NCBI GenBank assembly: GCA_037953745.1
Contig: JBAKBP010007899.1
Coordinates: forward strand, 31,680-95,679
Source of the DNA: Lithodes maja
Lineage: Eukaryota; Arthropoda; Malacostraca; Decapoda; Lithodidae
Length of the DNA stretch: 64,000 nucleotides
Direction: 5' to 3'
Shown here: piece by piece, positions 10,363-22,196 of the stretch
How the letters are laid out: each line of letters begins with the position of its first letter
Position numbering within the stretch: position 1 is the first letter of the stretch
Position numbers and translations under genes: made by a program
Notes under the pieces: generated by a model
What the model was told of the DNA's origin: nothing
Databases searched by the model: none
What the model saw: the letters and a program-made list of their open reading frames with translations, nothing else

Positions 10363-11386
10363 GTTGTTGTTGTTCCCTAAGCTGCCTGGCCGAACAGCCC
10401 CGAGTCCCCAAGGAAGGCCATGGCCACGGTCGGGCTTTCCCACAGAGCTCTCAAAGAGTGTAAATTGTGTTGTTGGCGTAAGTGGTTGTGTGAAATGCAG
10501 TCTTCTATGATGTGTTTAATGGTATGGGGTGCTGTGTTACAACCCGGGCAGGTGTCGACGACGGAGTCATCCAGTCCCTTCTGATAGCTCAGAAGAGCCG
10601 GATGGTGTCCGCATCTCAGCCTGGCCAGGTGGACTCTGTTCTCGCGAGGAAGGGAGGATTCAGAAGGATGGATTTCGGGAGGTCGTGCTTGCAGCTGCGT
10701 GTTGTCTATGAGTGAGTGGATGGAACGGCGAGTGATATAAGTATGGATGTGCTTCCGGAAGTTGGTTTGGGGTGGGCAGGGAGGGAGAGAAGACAGTATT
10801 TGTGTGTGATAGCGTGTGCTGGGTGTTGTTTTGATATTTCTTGGTGTCTGTGGGTGTGTAGCCATGTAGTGTAGTGGGTGGTGTTGTTCGTGGAGGCTGC
10901 TGCTAGGAATTGTGTGCCTCTCATGTCTAGATGATCTTTGACTTTGAGGACTTTGGTTTCTTGTAGGTGATCTGTGGGTGTCATAGCTGTGCATCCTGTG
11001 ATGATTTTCAGGGCTTTATTTTGAATAGTCTGTAAGGTCTTATGTGTTTCAGCTAGGTTAGGAGCCCAGGCCGGGCTTGCGTATTCCATAACTGATCTTA
11101 TGTATTGTTTGTAGACTGTGGTGGTGGTTTCTTTGTGTCCAAATTTCGTGTGGGCAAGTGATCTGAGGGCGTTAAGTCTGGGTGCCAGTTTCTTTTTCGT
11201 GTTTGTGGTGTGCTGTTTGAATGTCATTTGGGTGTCGTATGTTACTCCTAGGATTTTGGGTGTGTGTGTGTGTGTTAGGGGTGTGTTGTTTATGTTAAGT
11301 CCCGGGACGTAATCGTGCTCTCCTGTCCAGCTTGTGAGGAGGGTTGCAGTGGATTTAGCTGGGGCTAAATTGAGTCTGTTTGTCCT
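10363..11386 (-). pseudogene. Jockey-type LINE, 3' fragment with (AAC)n tail
   Basis: The minus strand reads the RT thumb and C-terminus: ILGVTYDTQMTFKQHT, YIRSVMEYASPAWAPN, QNKALKIITG, then after a frameshift near 10830 RENRVHLARLRCGHHPALL and the zinc-like CPGCNTAPHTIKHIIEDC. It ends GLFGQAA, stop, then a short (AAC)n tail at 10363-10374. The post-RT HLARLR-GH...C-GC...HII--C module is common in Jockey-group LINEs. The 5' end is truncated near 11386 and the YADD box is absent. It lies inside the putative KDM4 intron, antisense to that gene. The same 3' tail is found on the elements at 22328-22850 and 37355-37879. Confidence 0.85.
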
Positions 11387-11690
11387 AGTTTATATATTTT
11401 GTTATATTTATTTTCTAGAAGTGAGGTGTCTGGTTTTTATTTTACACGTCACTCATTTGTTTATTCTTTAGTTATTTTGATTTGTTTTCTAGAAGTGATG
11501 ACCAGTTTGTTTTACGCTTCGTATCATTGTTTATTCCTTAGCTATTTTTACCAATTAACCCTTTGTATATGCTACTCTTTCCTATTTTACCTGTGATATG
11601 TATGCCTATTTTTACCAATCAACCCTTCCATTTTCTATCCGTACATGTTTAACGCTCGATTGTTTACTGCCCCCCACCCCCCCCCCCCCC
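11387..11690. other. T-rich stretch ending in a C run
   Basis: No gene recognised. A run of about 20 C lies at about 11674-11694. Confidence 0.4.
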
Positions 11691-12195
11691 CCCTTCAGTA
11701 CCAGGATGCCTTTTTACCTTAGATTCTGGCTGAAATTAGACGATTTTATGCAGCTTAAGAAGGACCTATGTTATTCAGAGGGTATATTGGGATAGTTTTT
11801 ACACCCTTGAGTCCTAGAAGTTGAGTTAAGGTGAAGAAAATCATCAAAAGGTAACCAGCATATGATGAAAATTACTTCTATGATGCTGAATGGGTTAAAT
11901 GTCCTTCCCACACCTCTCTCCTAATCACTTTGCTTATTCAGACCACCACGCTATTACTTCAGTTTCCTCTATAGCCTACTTCTATCTTAACCCCTTCACA
12001 CCCAATACGTAATTTTCATCATATTCTGGTTACCATTAGACTATTTTCTTTAGTTTATAATCTACCTCTGTGGCTCAAATGGATAAATACAGTCTCCATA
12101 AACCCTCTGAATAACATAGGTCCTTCTTAAACTGCATAAAATCATATAATTTTAACCAGCATCAAAGGTAAAAAGACGTCATGGTGCTGAAGGGG
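11691..12195. mobile_element. Palindromic CCCCTTC-type MITE, composite
   Basis: The outer arms (11691-11800 and 12097-12195) are inverted copies sharing aagaaggacctatgttattc. The right end is gaagggg then TTAA. The inner part (11801-12096) is a second inverted pair of the same family (ttttcatcat and gatgaaaa phrases). TTAA next to a CCC/GGG terminus recalls piggyBac-type insertion. Sister copies lie at 22197-22936, 50236-50434 and 50485-50695. Confidence 0.6.
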
Positions 12196-12410
12196 TTAAT
12201 GCTTATCATACAGTACTCTTACTTTAATATTTATCTTACTCCTTCCTCATTATTCAACCCACTCCTACTTCCATACTTATCTTACTTCAACTAACTCTTG
12301 ACTGACTTGTTTATGTTCTGTCCCCACATTTTCTCAACACATCATTGGTCTCCTAGCCTTATAAGTGGTGTTCGCTCAGAAGGCTAGTATAAAAATTCAC
12401 ATCATCGTTT

Positions 12411-12505
12411 TAAGTTAAAAGTAAGATGATGATTAGGTTAGGTTAAGTCTGGTTAATTTACTCTACTTATCCTAACCTAATCATCATCATCTTACTTTTA
12501 ACTTC
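12411..12505. repeat. Inverted repeat, about 32-35 bp arms, hairpin-forming
   Basis: The left arm aagttaaaagtaagatgatg continues into attaggttagg. The right arm (12471-12505) is its inverse with one extra gat triplet. The loop is about 27 nt. Confidence 0.8.
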
Positions 12506-13184
12506 AATATTCAGATTTGTCTCCTCTTTGGTAACTTGAAGTCGTTTGTTTCCTCTACTGATGCCGACAGGTGAGCCGGCCCAAGAATGTTGTTCAACTC
12601 TCAAGAACAACTTGCATCTTTATCTATTTTATCATTTCTGTAATAAAGAATCTATAATTATGTATGTGTGTGTGTGTGTATCAGGTGAGTTAAAAGTTTT
12701 TGAATTTGTAAATGGTTCACTTCTGCTTTGCACTTTCGATTTGTTTGTTATGGTCTAATTATTATAATGTTATTGTGCATGATTAATATATACCCTTTTA
12801 AAACTAGGATTAGAATGTTTGCACACCTCATGGTTTTAAATGTATATATACAATACCAGTATTGGATTGCATATGCCTGTATTTTGTTTGGATGTCATTG
12901 TATTCCCTTCACTTTGCTTTGTTTACTATTCTTCATAGTCTACTTGAACACCTTATCTCGAATGAATACCCTTGCTTTAATTTCTGCTTGCTCTTAAAAT
13001 ACAAGTTAAGTGATTATCCTTGCTTTTAATTTGCTTGCTCACTAAAGGCACATATGAAATTTACTTTGCTTTTCATTTCTGCTTGACCTCCGAAAGGCAT
13101 GCCAAAGGTTCCCCTGCATTGTTTACACTTGGTGCATGTTGCTTGTCAATTAACACTCCTTCCCTTCCTTCCTATCCTATCCAG

Positions 13185-16100
13185 GCCACATGATCAGAGA
13201 GGAAGAGCAGGGGGATGGGGGCAGGGAGGGGAAGGCTATGAGGTGGAGGGTAGGCAGGGGGGCAGGGAATACATAGACGGGAACAACATAGGCTACCCCC
13301 AAACCATAGACCTGTTCAATCGTAAGGAAGTTTGGTGGGTGCAGGAGTTAAGGTTGGCAGCAGCAGGGTTAGACTCAGTGGCCACCCAGCACCTGTCCCT
13401 CACGCCTGCTCCCTCCTCCCGTCCCATCACCCCTACGCCAGTCACCCACCCCATCCTGGCTTACCTTCCCTTCACCCAGCAGTCCGAAGAGGTGCTGGAG
13501 AGGATTCGGGCGGAGGAGAGTGGCCCCAAGTCCTCTGTAGTATCCCCAAATGCCCAACCTCTACCGCCCTCCTACTATCCCCTCCCCATCCCCTCATCTG
13601 GGACCCGGCCGTCTGTAGGGCACTACTGCAGCCGATGTGATTGTGTGGTAACCATGAAACAATACACGGCACACGTTAGAGCTCACCAGATGAACAAGAT
13701 CCCTACCCAACACTTTTGCCCCCTGTGTGAGAAGTACTATTGCTCGGCATATAGTCTAAAAAAACACAATCTGAGATTGCACAATCCCCATAAAATATCT
13801 CTGCAACGTGTTAGGAAACTGGATGATGTAGTAGCTAGGGAGACCTTGGAACCCCCTCAAAGTTTCCCTACTAGTGATTACGGAACATTAAGTCCATCAT
13901 CCAACATCCCCAGCTCTCCTCCCCCCACCACCCCTTCCCCTTCTCTGCCCTTCCTCTCACCCCCTAGCATCCAAGCTCTCTGTAGAACTGGCAAATCACC
14001 CTCACCATCATCCCTTCATTTCTTTATCTCTCAATCCTCCTCTCTTTCTGTCTCGACTAACTCTCGCCCCTCGGTAAGCTCCTCCGAACTGGTTGATCCC
14101 GACGTGATTTCCCTAGCCGAGTCGTGTATCCAACCTTCCCTCCATGGTTCCACGATCATAGCTTCGTCTGATCCTGACTTGGGGACCTGTTTATCCATAA
14201 TTGAGAACACGGAGGAGAACCAGACACCCTGGCCGTGTGCTTATGACCCCTTTACCCCACCTCGCAGCAAAACAATTGACTTGGTTACCGAGGGAGAGGA
14301 TGACGCATATCTAATCCTGTCTCAGAATCAGGAGCCGTTAGATTTGAGAAGCACTGGCGATATGAAAAACCTGGTTATGTCATCCCTAGCTATAAAGGAC
14401 ATAGAAGGTGACATTATCGAGATGTGTAATGAAGAACCAGTTGAAGCAGTGTCGATCAATGTGAAGGAATGTTTAGAATTCACCAGACAAAACATTCATG
14501 CACAGAAGAATCTAGCAGCTCCCATAAACCATGATCACAGCACACAAACCATTGAAGCTTGGTCTGAAATTCTAATAGTAGAACAGAAAGAGAAGCAGCT
14601 GCAAGAAGACCAAGAAAGGATGAATGCTATAGCCCTAAGAAAAATATATATGGATATGTTGTTGAAGATGGAGAGTGAATACCGTGGACCAAGGCCAGAT
14701 ACTTCTGTAACTATATGTGAGAACCCAGAAAATTTGTCCCCAGTAAGAACATCAACATCTCTGGAAGAACAAAGCTACACCACTCTTACCCCGCTGCCGG
14801 TGGATAAGAGGAAATGGTTAGACCACTTTGAACACAGCCCACATGAGTGCACCGGACAGCTGTGTTTCATATGCGGCCTTCTGTGGTCCAACATACGTTC
14901 TGCGATGAGACAAGAAGGTGACACAGACACAGATTCGGTTGACATGGATCTCGACTCCCAATGCTCTTCCACCACAACAGACACGGCCATAGAGGGTAAC
15001 TCGGCTTTAGAGAGGGACACAGGTATAGCCGCTACAGATACACCCGACGCTAGTTTTATAAAGCACAACACTAACAAACCTAACCGTGATATTAATGACC
15101 AAAACCACACTGAGATCGCCGTGGAGAGGATCACAGACAAACACGATACAGTCACACCCGACGCTAGGTGTGTAGGGGGCAACACATTCAAACCTAACTC
15201 TGATTATAAAGACCAGAACCCTTGCCAGAGAAATATAAGTAATCCAGCAATATCAGAGCGCATTGATCATGCCAGCGATTTGGATTTGAAGCCACATGTT
15301 GTATCAGAAAGATTTGCTGGCAACCATACTAATAGATATATCTTGAATAACAATAGTAATGCCTCTCTATTTACACATAAGGAGAAGTTAGAGTCTAGGG
15401 TTATTGTTGTGCAAGATTCTAGTAACAGTTCTGTAGCTCTGAATGATTCTTTTAATAATACTCCTGAGAACCAGAAACTGAACGTAGAGGCATTTAATGA
15501 TGAAACCATAGACTCAAAAAAAACTTTGCTTCACACTCATCGTCCACCAAATAATCGGACAAGGTGTGAATGTGATGAATCAAGTTCCAATATCAGAAGT
15601 AACCATGAATTTTGTGAAACCCAACCTGTCTTAGATCAGTTAAAGAGTGGAAATGGTAGGAGAAAGATAGTTACCAGATTAGCTTCTACATCTGGTAGTC
15701 AGGGAAATTGGTTTGCTTCTATGTCTGATAGTCGGAGAAATTGGTCCGCTTTTACTTCTGATTGTCATGGAAATTTGTCGTCCCAAGTTAAGGTGTCCGA
15801 TATAGCCGACAGGTCTGCTATTATGCCCGATGGTAATGTAAAAAGTTCAACCCTTCTATCCCACAGCAAGAAATGTGAGTTACCCAGTAAGAGACCATTC
15901 CAGGGTATTAGCTCTCGCCCATCTCGCCTCACCAAGAAGAGAAAGAAGATCGCCAGGCCCCCCAAGAGAATTGTCACAGCAAAATCAACATACACTTACG
16001 TTGATAAGAGACTCGATGAGCTATCGGTGCAGAAGCCTTGGATGTCCGAATTACGCAGACCGAAGCAACAAGCATTAGAACTACTCGCGAGGCCACAAAC

Positions 16101-16674
16101 ACAATCATCTGGGTCACAAGCAAGAAGATCTCAAGCACTTGACGTACAGGCATCAAGTTCGTACTCCAATGCACAGCCATCATCGGGGTCACACTTATCA
16201 ATACCACAAGCAATTGAAGTACAGGCATCGGGGTCGCTCTTATCAATATCACAAGCGCATGAAGTTGAAACATCAGGGTCACACCCATCACCACCACAAG
16301 CACTTGCAGTCCCTGTACATGCATCAAGGTGGCATTCATCAGTAACCCAAGTGCATGAAATACGGGATTCACACTCATCAGGAGGACTTCAAATACTTGA
16401 AGTACCTGTTCATGCATTAGGTTCACATTCACCAGGACCCCAAGCACATGCACCTGAGCCTCTCACAGTACCAGAAATGTATATCGATCCAGCAAAGTTC
16501 ATCCCTCCCCCGTACATTCCGGTGGTGATGGTGGTGTCTCCGTTTGCTCAGCTGCCAGAGAGCGGAGTCTTTGATATCGGTAACGCCCTGCCGTTCTGGG
16601 ATCCTAAGATGCGGTTTATTCCCTTTGCTCCGGCGCTTAGCTGGCCTCACAGTGATTCCTCTGGCGATAAATAA
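13185..16674 (+). CDS. Long terminal exon with two C2H2-type zinc fingers, possibly the C-terminus of the KDM4-type gene
   Basis: An open frame of about 1160 residues ends at a TAA at 16672-16674. An ATG-started version begins at 13099, but a strong acceptor (pyrimidine tract then ccag, 13181-13184) gives, after the phase-2 exon at 9198, AAG then PHDQRG in the same frame. Near 13621-13790 it encodes CSRC-X11-H-X3-H and CPLC-X12-H-X4-H zinc fingers. A second Cys/His cluster (HSPHECTGQLCFICG) lies near 14833-14880. Low-complexity Ser/Pro stretches, diverged internal repeats (two copies of a TPDA...N-F/NKPN...DQN block near 15040-15210) and a basic block (RPSRLTKKRKKIARPPKR, a likely nuclear signal) follow. 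The region 16085-16460 repeats Gln-Ala/Ser-Gly-Ser motifs. The Pro-rich C-terminus (PPPYIPVVMVVSP) is duplicated downstream. An AATAAA overlaps the stop. Product function unknown; the splice link is inference. Confidence 0.7.
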
Positions 16675-16960
16675 ATGTTGATGCCCGAAACCGTTGCTAT
16701 CTCAGGAGTTGAATACAAAGAAGTATATAATTTTATTTTATTTTACTTTATTATCGTATTTGTGCTACATGGATAGTTAAGTTAAACTAAAAAACTGGAG
16801 TTTCATTTGATTGAAGTTACCTTTTTTTTTATCAGGCTTTGTTATAATTGAAATCCTATATTTACTTAATTGGTGTTGTGACAAGTAATCCTAACATACC
16901 GGGTACCAAAGAAAATATTACTTTCGTAGTAATTTGAGAATTCCGGTGACTTTATACTCG
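16675..16960 (+). other. Likely 3' untranslated and flanking sequence
   Basis: AT-rich sequence directly after the stop. Much of it recurs in the duplicated block downstream (aagttaccttgg, tactt..tagtaatttgagaattcc), so it belongs to the duplicated unit. Confidence 0.5.
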
Positions 16961-17900
16961 ATGGTAATGTAAATAGTTCAACCCTTCTATCCCACAGCAA
17001 CCAATGTTGAGTTACCCAGTAAGAGACCAATCCGGAATATTTGCTCTCGTGAGTCTCGCCTCACCAACACGAGGAAGAAGATTGCCAGGCCTAAGAATAA
17101 AACTGTAACAAGAAAGGCGACACACATTGATAAGAGAATCCATGAGATATCGGTGCAGAAGCCTTGGATGTTCAAATTACGCATAACGAAGCAACAAGAA
17201 TCAGAACTGCTCATAAGGCCACAAACACTTTCATCTGGGTCGCAATCAAGATGACAACGAGCGTATGATGCACAGGCATCAAGTTGGACTCAATATAACA
17301 AGCACTTGACGTACAGGTGTCATGTTCGTACTCCAATCCCAAGCACTTGAACCTTGGCCTCTCACAGTACCAGAAGTGTATACAGGTCTCCCTCGATTTA
17401 CGATTGGGTTACGTTCCTGAAAACCGTATCTTAAATAGATAAATCATATAGCAAACCCTAATATTAATGGGGTAAATAGGGATGCGTTCTCGGACCAGCC
17501 AAAATCCAAACACAAACGCCTAAAAACCTATATTAATATCGTAAATCGGGGCATCGGATAGTGAAGGAAACCTGTACCGATCCAGCAAAGTTCTTCCCTC
17601 CCCCGTACATTCCGGTGGTGATGGTGGTATCTCCTTTTGCTCAGCTGCCAGAGAGCGGAGTCTTTGATATCGGTAACGCCCTGCCGTCCTGGGATCCCGT
17701 CGCTCCGGCACTTAGCTGGCCTCGCAGTGATTGCTCTGGCGATAAATATATGTTGATGCCCCAAACCGTTGCTTACTCGAAGTTTAATACTGTACAAAGA
17801 AATATATAATTATATTTGATTTTACTTTACTATCTTATAAGTGCTAAATGTGGATAATTAAGTTAAAAAAAACACTGGTGATTCATATTAATGAAGTTAC
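16961..17900 (+). pseudogene. Partial tandem copy of the zinc-finger gene's 3' end
   Basis: From 16961 the sequence repeats that at about 15830 onward (atggtaatgtaaa, ccaccagcaa-like phrases, aagaagattgccagg, gagatatcggtgcagaagc), with deletions and stops. After the MITE at 17383-17574 the last coding part returns (PAKFFPPPYIPVVMVVSP, then LPESGVFDIGNALP) and is almost unchanged at the DNA level. It has a 5-residue deletion and has lost the stop, extending to 17809. The uneven divergence suggests gene conversion or constraint on the tail. No start or intact long frame, so it is called a pseudogene. Confidence 0.75.
17383..17574. mobile_element. 192-bp Tigger-like MITE inside the duplicated gene tail
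   Basis: Ends are caggtctcc and ggaaacctg, with TA duplicated at 17381-17382 and 17575-17576. It interrupts sequence that is continuous in the parental gene (atgtatatcgatcc), which proves the insertion. A second copy lies at 21840-22029. Confidence 0.88.
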
Positions 17901-18410
17901 CTTGGTTATTAGACTATTATAATTGAAATCCTTTATTTGCCTAATTTGTATGATGGCCAGTAAGCTTGGCGTACCAAAGAAAATATTACTTCTATAGTAA
18001 TTTGAGAATTCCAGTGACGTCTGATAATTTTCGCTTCTTTTTTCCTTCTCTCCCCATTTTGTAATCTCATTCACTCTTAATATTACCAAATCCGTCACAT
18101 ATTCCTAACGTGTTTGTTTTTCTTGAATATTACCCATTTGTAGATAATTTTCATTCATATTCTCCCCTGTTTATCATTAAAAGAAAATTCATTTATACTT
18201 AACATGTTTGTATTTCTTCAATATTACCAATTTGTAGGTAATTTTCATCCATATTGTCAACTGTTCAAGTGCCATTATTAATAACCTGTTTCTCTCTTCT
18301 GTTTCCCCCCTATTTTCTTTACCAACCCTTCTGCCAACACCTCTCACCTCCTTTATTTTACTGTACCACCACCATCATCACTTAAACAGTCTGGTTTATG
18401 GTAAATTTCT
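17901..18410. other. AT-rich stretch, no gene recognised
   Basis: Contains short duplicated phrases (tgtttgt..tcttgaatattacc at about 18110 and 18205). No ORF of note. Confidence 0.4.
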
Positions 18411-18869
18411 GTACTACCTCTAATGGTGTATACGGATTTCTGTACTACCTCTAATGGTGTATATGGATTTCTGTACTACCTCTAATGGTGTATACGGATT
18501 TCTGTACTACCTCTAATGGTGTATACGGATTTCTGTACTACCTCTAATGGTGTATACGGATTTCTGTACTACCTCTAATGGTGTATACGGATTTCTGTAC
18601 TACCTCTAATGGTGTATACGGATTTCTGTACTACCTCTAATGGTGTATATGGATTTCTGTACTACCTCTAATGGTGTATATGGATTTCTGTACTACCTCT
18701 AATGGTGTATACGGATTTCTGTACTACCTCTAATGGTGTATACGGATTTCTGTACTACCTCTAATGGTGTATACGGATTTCTGTACTACCTCTAATGGTG
18801 TATATGGATTTCTGTACTACCTCTAATGGTGTATATGGATTTCTGTACTACCTCTAATGGTGTATACGA
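18411..18869 (+). repeat. 31-bp minisatellite, about 15 units
   Basis: The unit is gtactacctctaatggtg followed by tatacggatttct. Units differ almost only by tacgg versus tatgg, a CpG-to-TpG change. There are no spacers between units. Confidence 0.95.
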
Positions 18870-19273
18870 ATTTTGAGGATGGTAGAGCAGTGGTAAAGGG
18901 TAATGGTCAGTATAATCTGGATGGTAATGTTGATGAATATAGGCCCAGTCTCTCTCTCTCCCCCCTCCTTTCCTTATGCCTGAAAATGCATAACATAAAA
19001 GTGGACAGCATGACACTTCCAGGACAAGAAAATGTTTAGACAGTAACACGTCAGTACTCGAATGATAGAATTATCTGAGGGTTTTGCAAGCTTTACATTA
19101 CAGTATAATTAAAATATAAAACTTGAAAACCACCTCAAAAGTTACTGTTCAAATTAATATGAAAAACTCATTAAAATTAAAAAATATCAAAACGACAACA
19201 CACTAAACAAATTTTATATGTGGAAAACATTAGCCTCTATATTGTCCATTTCCATGTGCATTTTCAGCATACC

Positions 19274-19363
19274 CTTTTGGAGCACTCAGGATTTTTGGAG
19301 CACTCAGGATTTTTGGAGCACTCAGGATTTTTGGAGCACTCAGGATTTTTGGAGCACTCAGGA
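19274..19363 (+). repeat. 17-bp minisatellite, five units
   Basis: Unit ttttggagcactcagga, five nearly perfect tandem copies. Confidence 0.95.
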
Positions 19364-19885
19364 TTTGTACTGTAGCTAAATGTATCCAGAAGTGGGTTGA
19401 AGGTGAATATCTAAAATGTGCAATAGAATTTAAATTCTATTACAATATCTTTCGTTCTATATTTTTAGGGATACTGTATATTTAACATGGTGTAATACTC
19501 AATTTTGTTCTTCTATGTTGCTAATAGTGTGATCTCGATAAATCTGAGATGGACTTTTCTTTTATTTGACCAAGGATATCATAATTTTAATGGCTTATGT
19601 CTCGAGGATAATAATTTATTCCATATACAGTCCAGTATTATATCAATTATTTAATGGTACACTATTCATCGAAAATGACTTTTCCCTATAATTTAAAGTG
19701 GTGTAATTCATTGAAGATTTATTTTTGTTCATTTGTCCCAATTGCTATATTTTGTTTTGTGAATTATGCATATCTTATTATAAAATCTTGTGTGAAAATT
19801 ATCATGAATAATTTGGCTAGATGTAATTTCGTTATTGAAGTTATTTTTCTAATTAATAGGCATAAATGAAACTTGATGTGAGAAG
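19364..19885. other. AT-rich stretch, no gene recognised
   Basis: Only short fortuitous frames seen. Confidence 0.4.
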
Positions 19886-19889
19886 TAAG

Positions 19890-20128
19890 CCGTCCGGCTG
19901 GCTCAGTTGATAGCGTGCCTGAATCCCATCTTGAAGGTCTAGCGTTCAATCCCCGCTCAGATTGAAAAGTTTTTCTGGGATATAGCCGGCGGTTACCATC
20001 TCCCCATGAGCAAGGGGGATGGGTAATGGTCTCTGGTAGACTAAAGAAAGCCAAGCGCTTGTGAATCCTCGAAGGAGGAGAACGGGCGCTATATAAGTAA
20101 CCAGAAGATTATTATTATTATTATTAGT
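19890..20128 (+). repeat. tRNA-derived SINE with (ATT)n tail
   Basis: The head has an A box (tggctcagttgatagcg) and a B box (gcgttcaatcc). An approximately 130-bp body ends ggcgctatataagta, followed by (ATT)n at about 20108-20127. Full SINE architecture: pol III head, body, simple-repeat tail. Just after it (20146-20176) lies a second isolated B-box-like gggttcgaatcccggtgg, a remnant of another tRNA-like element. Confidence 0.85.
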
Positions 20129-20179
20129 TACCATTTAATTTTGTGATAACCCGGGTTCGAATCCCGGTGGATCATATAT

Positions 20180-21275
20180 ACTTTAATTAATTTCATTGGG
20201 GGTGTGGTGGTGAGATTAATAAAAATAATATTATGGTCAATACAGTTTAGTATATTATATAATTTTCCTCAAAAACAAAACTAGGAAGTTTGATGTACCG
20301 GTAATTCAATTTACCTATATATTCACATATATTTTTGTAATGATCAGTTATGATATAGGCCTAGTTCTTTTAGTTTCCACATAGCGATTTTGATTAGTTA
20401 TCTTGCCTTTATATTGTCTTTGTCTAAGTTTTGGTTTGCTTAGTTTGCAAGTTTTAAATTTTAATTGATATTGATTACTAATTGAGCATTATGAAGTATA
20501 GGGTACTGCAGATTATGTTGTTAATTGTTACTATACAGTACTCAATTTTTGTTTATCTTGGCAGAAATTTTACTCCTTTTGCAACTCATTTCTCAATAAC
20601 TAATGGAAAAATTTGAAACATGTCTTCATCATAATATTGCCAAGTTTTAGTAATTAGCAACATATTTGGCTGTGGAAACCTTGTAATAGCCGAGTGATGT
20701 GGCAAAATGCATTCAAGTTTATCGGAAGTTAAACTTTGAAAACAACAAACTTATAATATCCACATATCTGTACACCACTACACGAGACAGTAGCCTAGGT
20801 TGGTTTCCCATGTCACCCTAGTAGCAAATATGTTGGTTTAGGTAGCATTGTAAATCTGGATTGAAAAGATATTTCATGTTCATAAATCATCATACAATAC
20901 ATCCATAAATACATTATTATTATTTTTATTTTTGTTTATTTTTATTTTTATTTTTATTTTTATAAATTTTGTATTTAGTTAGGAGGGGAATATTTAATAG
21001 AAGAGGCCCTTATCATATAGCTAGTGTTCTCTCCATGCCATAATTGTGTAAGGATAAGTTTTTTTTAAGAAACTTATGGATACAGTACTGTTTTTTTATT
21101 TTTTTATTTTATTTTTTTAATCATTATACAGTATATATGATGTTTAATATATTCATGTTTTATTTTGATGTCACATATTTAAAGTGGAGTATTATAAGGT
21201 ATAAGGAGTCGTCAAGCTATGTCTTTGATAACTGGATCTATTTTGGCATTAATATAATTTAGTTCTATCCATGTA
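20180..21275. other. AT-rich stretch, no gene recognised
   Basis: Contains (ATTTTT)n-like runs near 20920-20970 and T-runs near 21090. No supported gene. Confidence 0.4.
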
Positions 21276-21568
21276 CAGTCAGGGCCCCCAATACACAAGT
21301 TTATGGGCAACACACGGCCTCGCGTATTAAGAATCACGTTATTGGAAGGCACTTCCTGGTCCTCCCTCACTAGAAGGGCCATGCGTCTCGCTAAAATTAG
21401 ACCACACTCGCTTACTAAGGGGGAAATGGCGGATTTGGCCACTTCTTCGCTCTCGATTTGCTTTTTAGTTGTACCCCTCTTGTATTCAAAGATTTTGGTT
21501 ATTTTCTACCCCCCTCGCGTATTAGGGAGTTCGCGTACTCGGAACTCGCATATTGGGCGACCTGACTG
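21276..21568. mobile_element. 293-bp Tigger-like MITE
   Basis: Ends cagtcagggcccccaatac and gcgacctgactg are inverted matches at the termini, and TA is duplicated at 21274-21275 and 21569-21570. The inner sequence repeats cgcgtatta phrases. Confidence 0.8.
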
Positions 21569-21839
21569 TACATCAACAGATTATTTGCGTACATTACCAT
21601 TTTATTTGTTATAGAAATTCTTACATCTGAAATGAAAGAATGCTAAGGAATATGGTGACTTTCTTAGGAGCTTATTCTTGGCTTGTCTTTCCCCTTTCCA
21701 CATAATATTTAATTTTATATTACAGTATACTGTATACAGTTATGCATTATTCTCTAGTAGTTTTGTGGAGTTGTTGAATTATAACAAGCTGCAATTGTTA
21801 TTTAATTTGTAGGTGTCTTGGCCGTGGTTATCTCCAGTA

Positions 21840-22029
21840 CAGGTCTCCCTCGATATACGATTGGGTTACGTTCTTGAAAACCCGATCTTAAATAGAAAAA
21901 TCATATAGCGAACTCTAAAATTAATGCGGTAAATGGGGATGCGTCTCTTGCCAGCTAAAACGCAAACCCAAACACCTAAAAACCTATAATGATATCTAAA
22001 TTGAGGCGTTGGAGAGTGAGGGAGCCGTG
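21840..22029. mobile_element. Second copy of the 192-bp Tigger-like MITE
   Basis: It starts caggtctccctcgatata, is collinear with 17383-17574 along its length, and has TA at both ends (21838-21839, 22030-22031). The right terminus is less well conserved (gagccgtg). Confidence 0.85.
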
Positions 22030-22196
22030 TATTATACAGTACGGTACTGTATTAGTTTTTGTCCTTTGTGATCTTATTATACGCAGTATAATATCTGTAT
22101 TATATTATACGCAGTCAGAGTAAGAAGCCATGCAACACCTACCGGTATGTCTTCAATTTTTCTCTCTAGGTCTAACTTGAATACACTAGTCATTAA

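Noticed and set aside
14775..16453. Several minus-strand frames opposite the zinc-finger exon
   Set aside because: Hydrophobic shadow frames of the coding strand, with no start context or homology.
18411..18869. Regular 31-bp repeats resembling a CRISPR array
   Set aside because: Units are contiguous with no spacers, there are no cas genes, and the sequence is eukaryotic.
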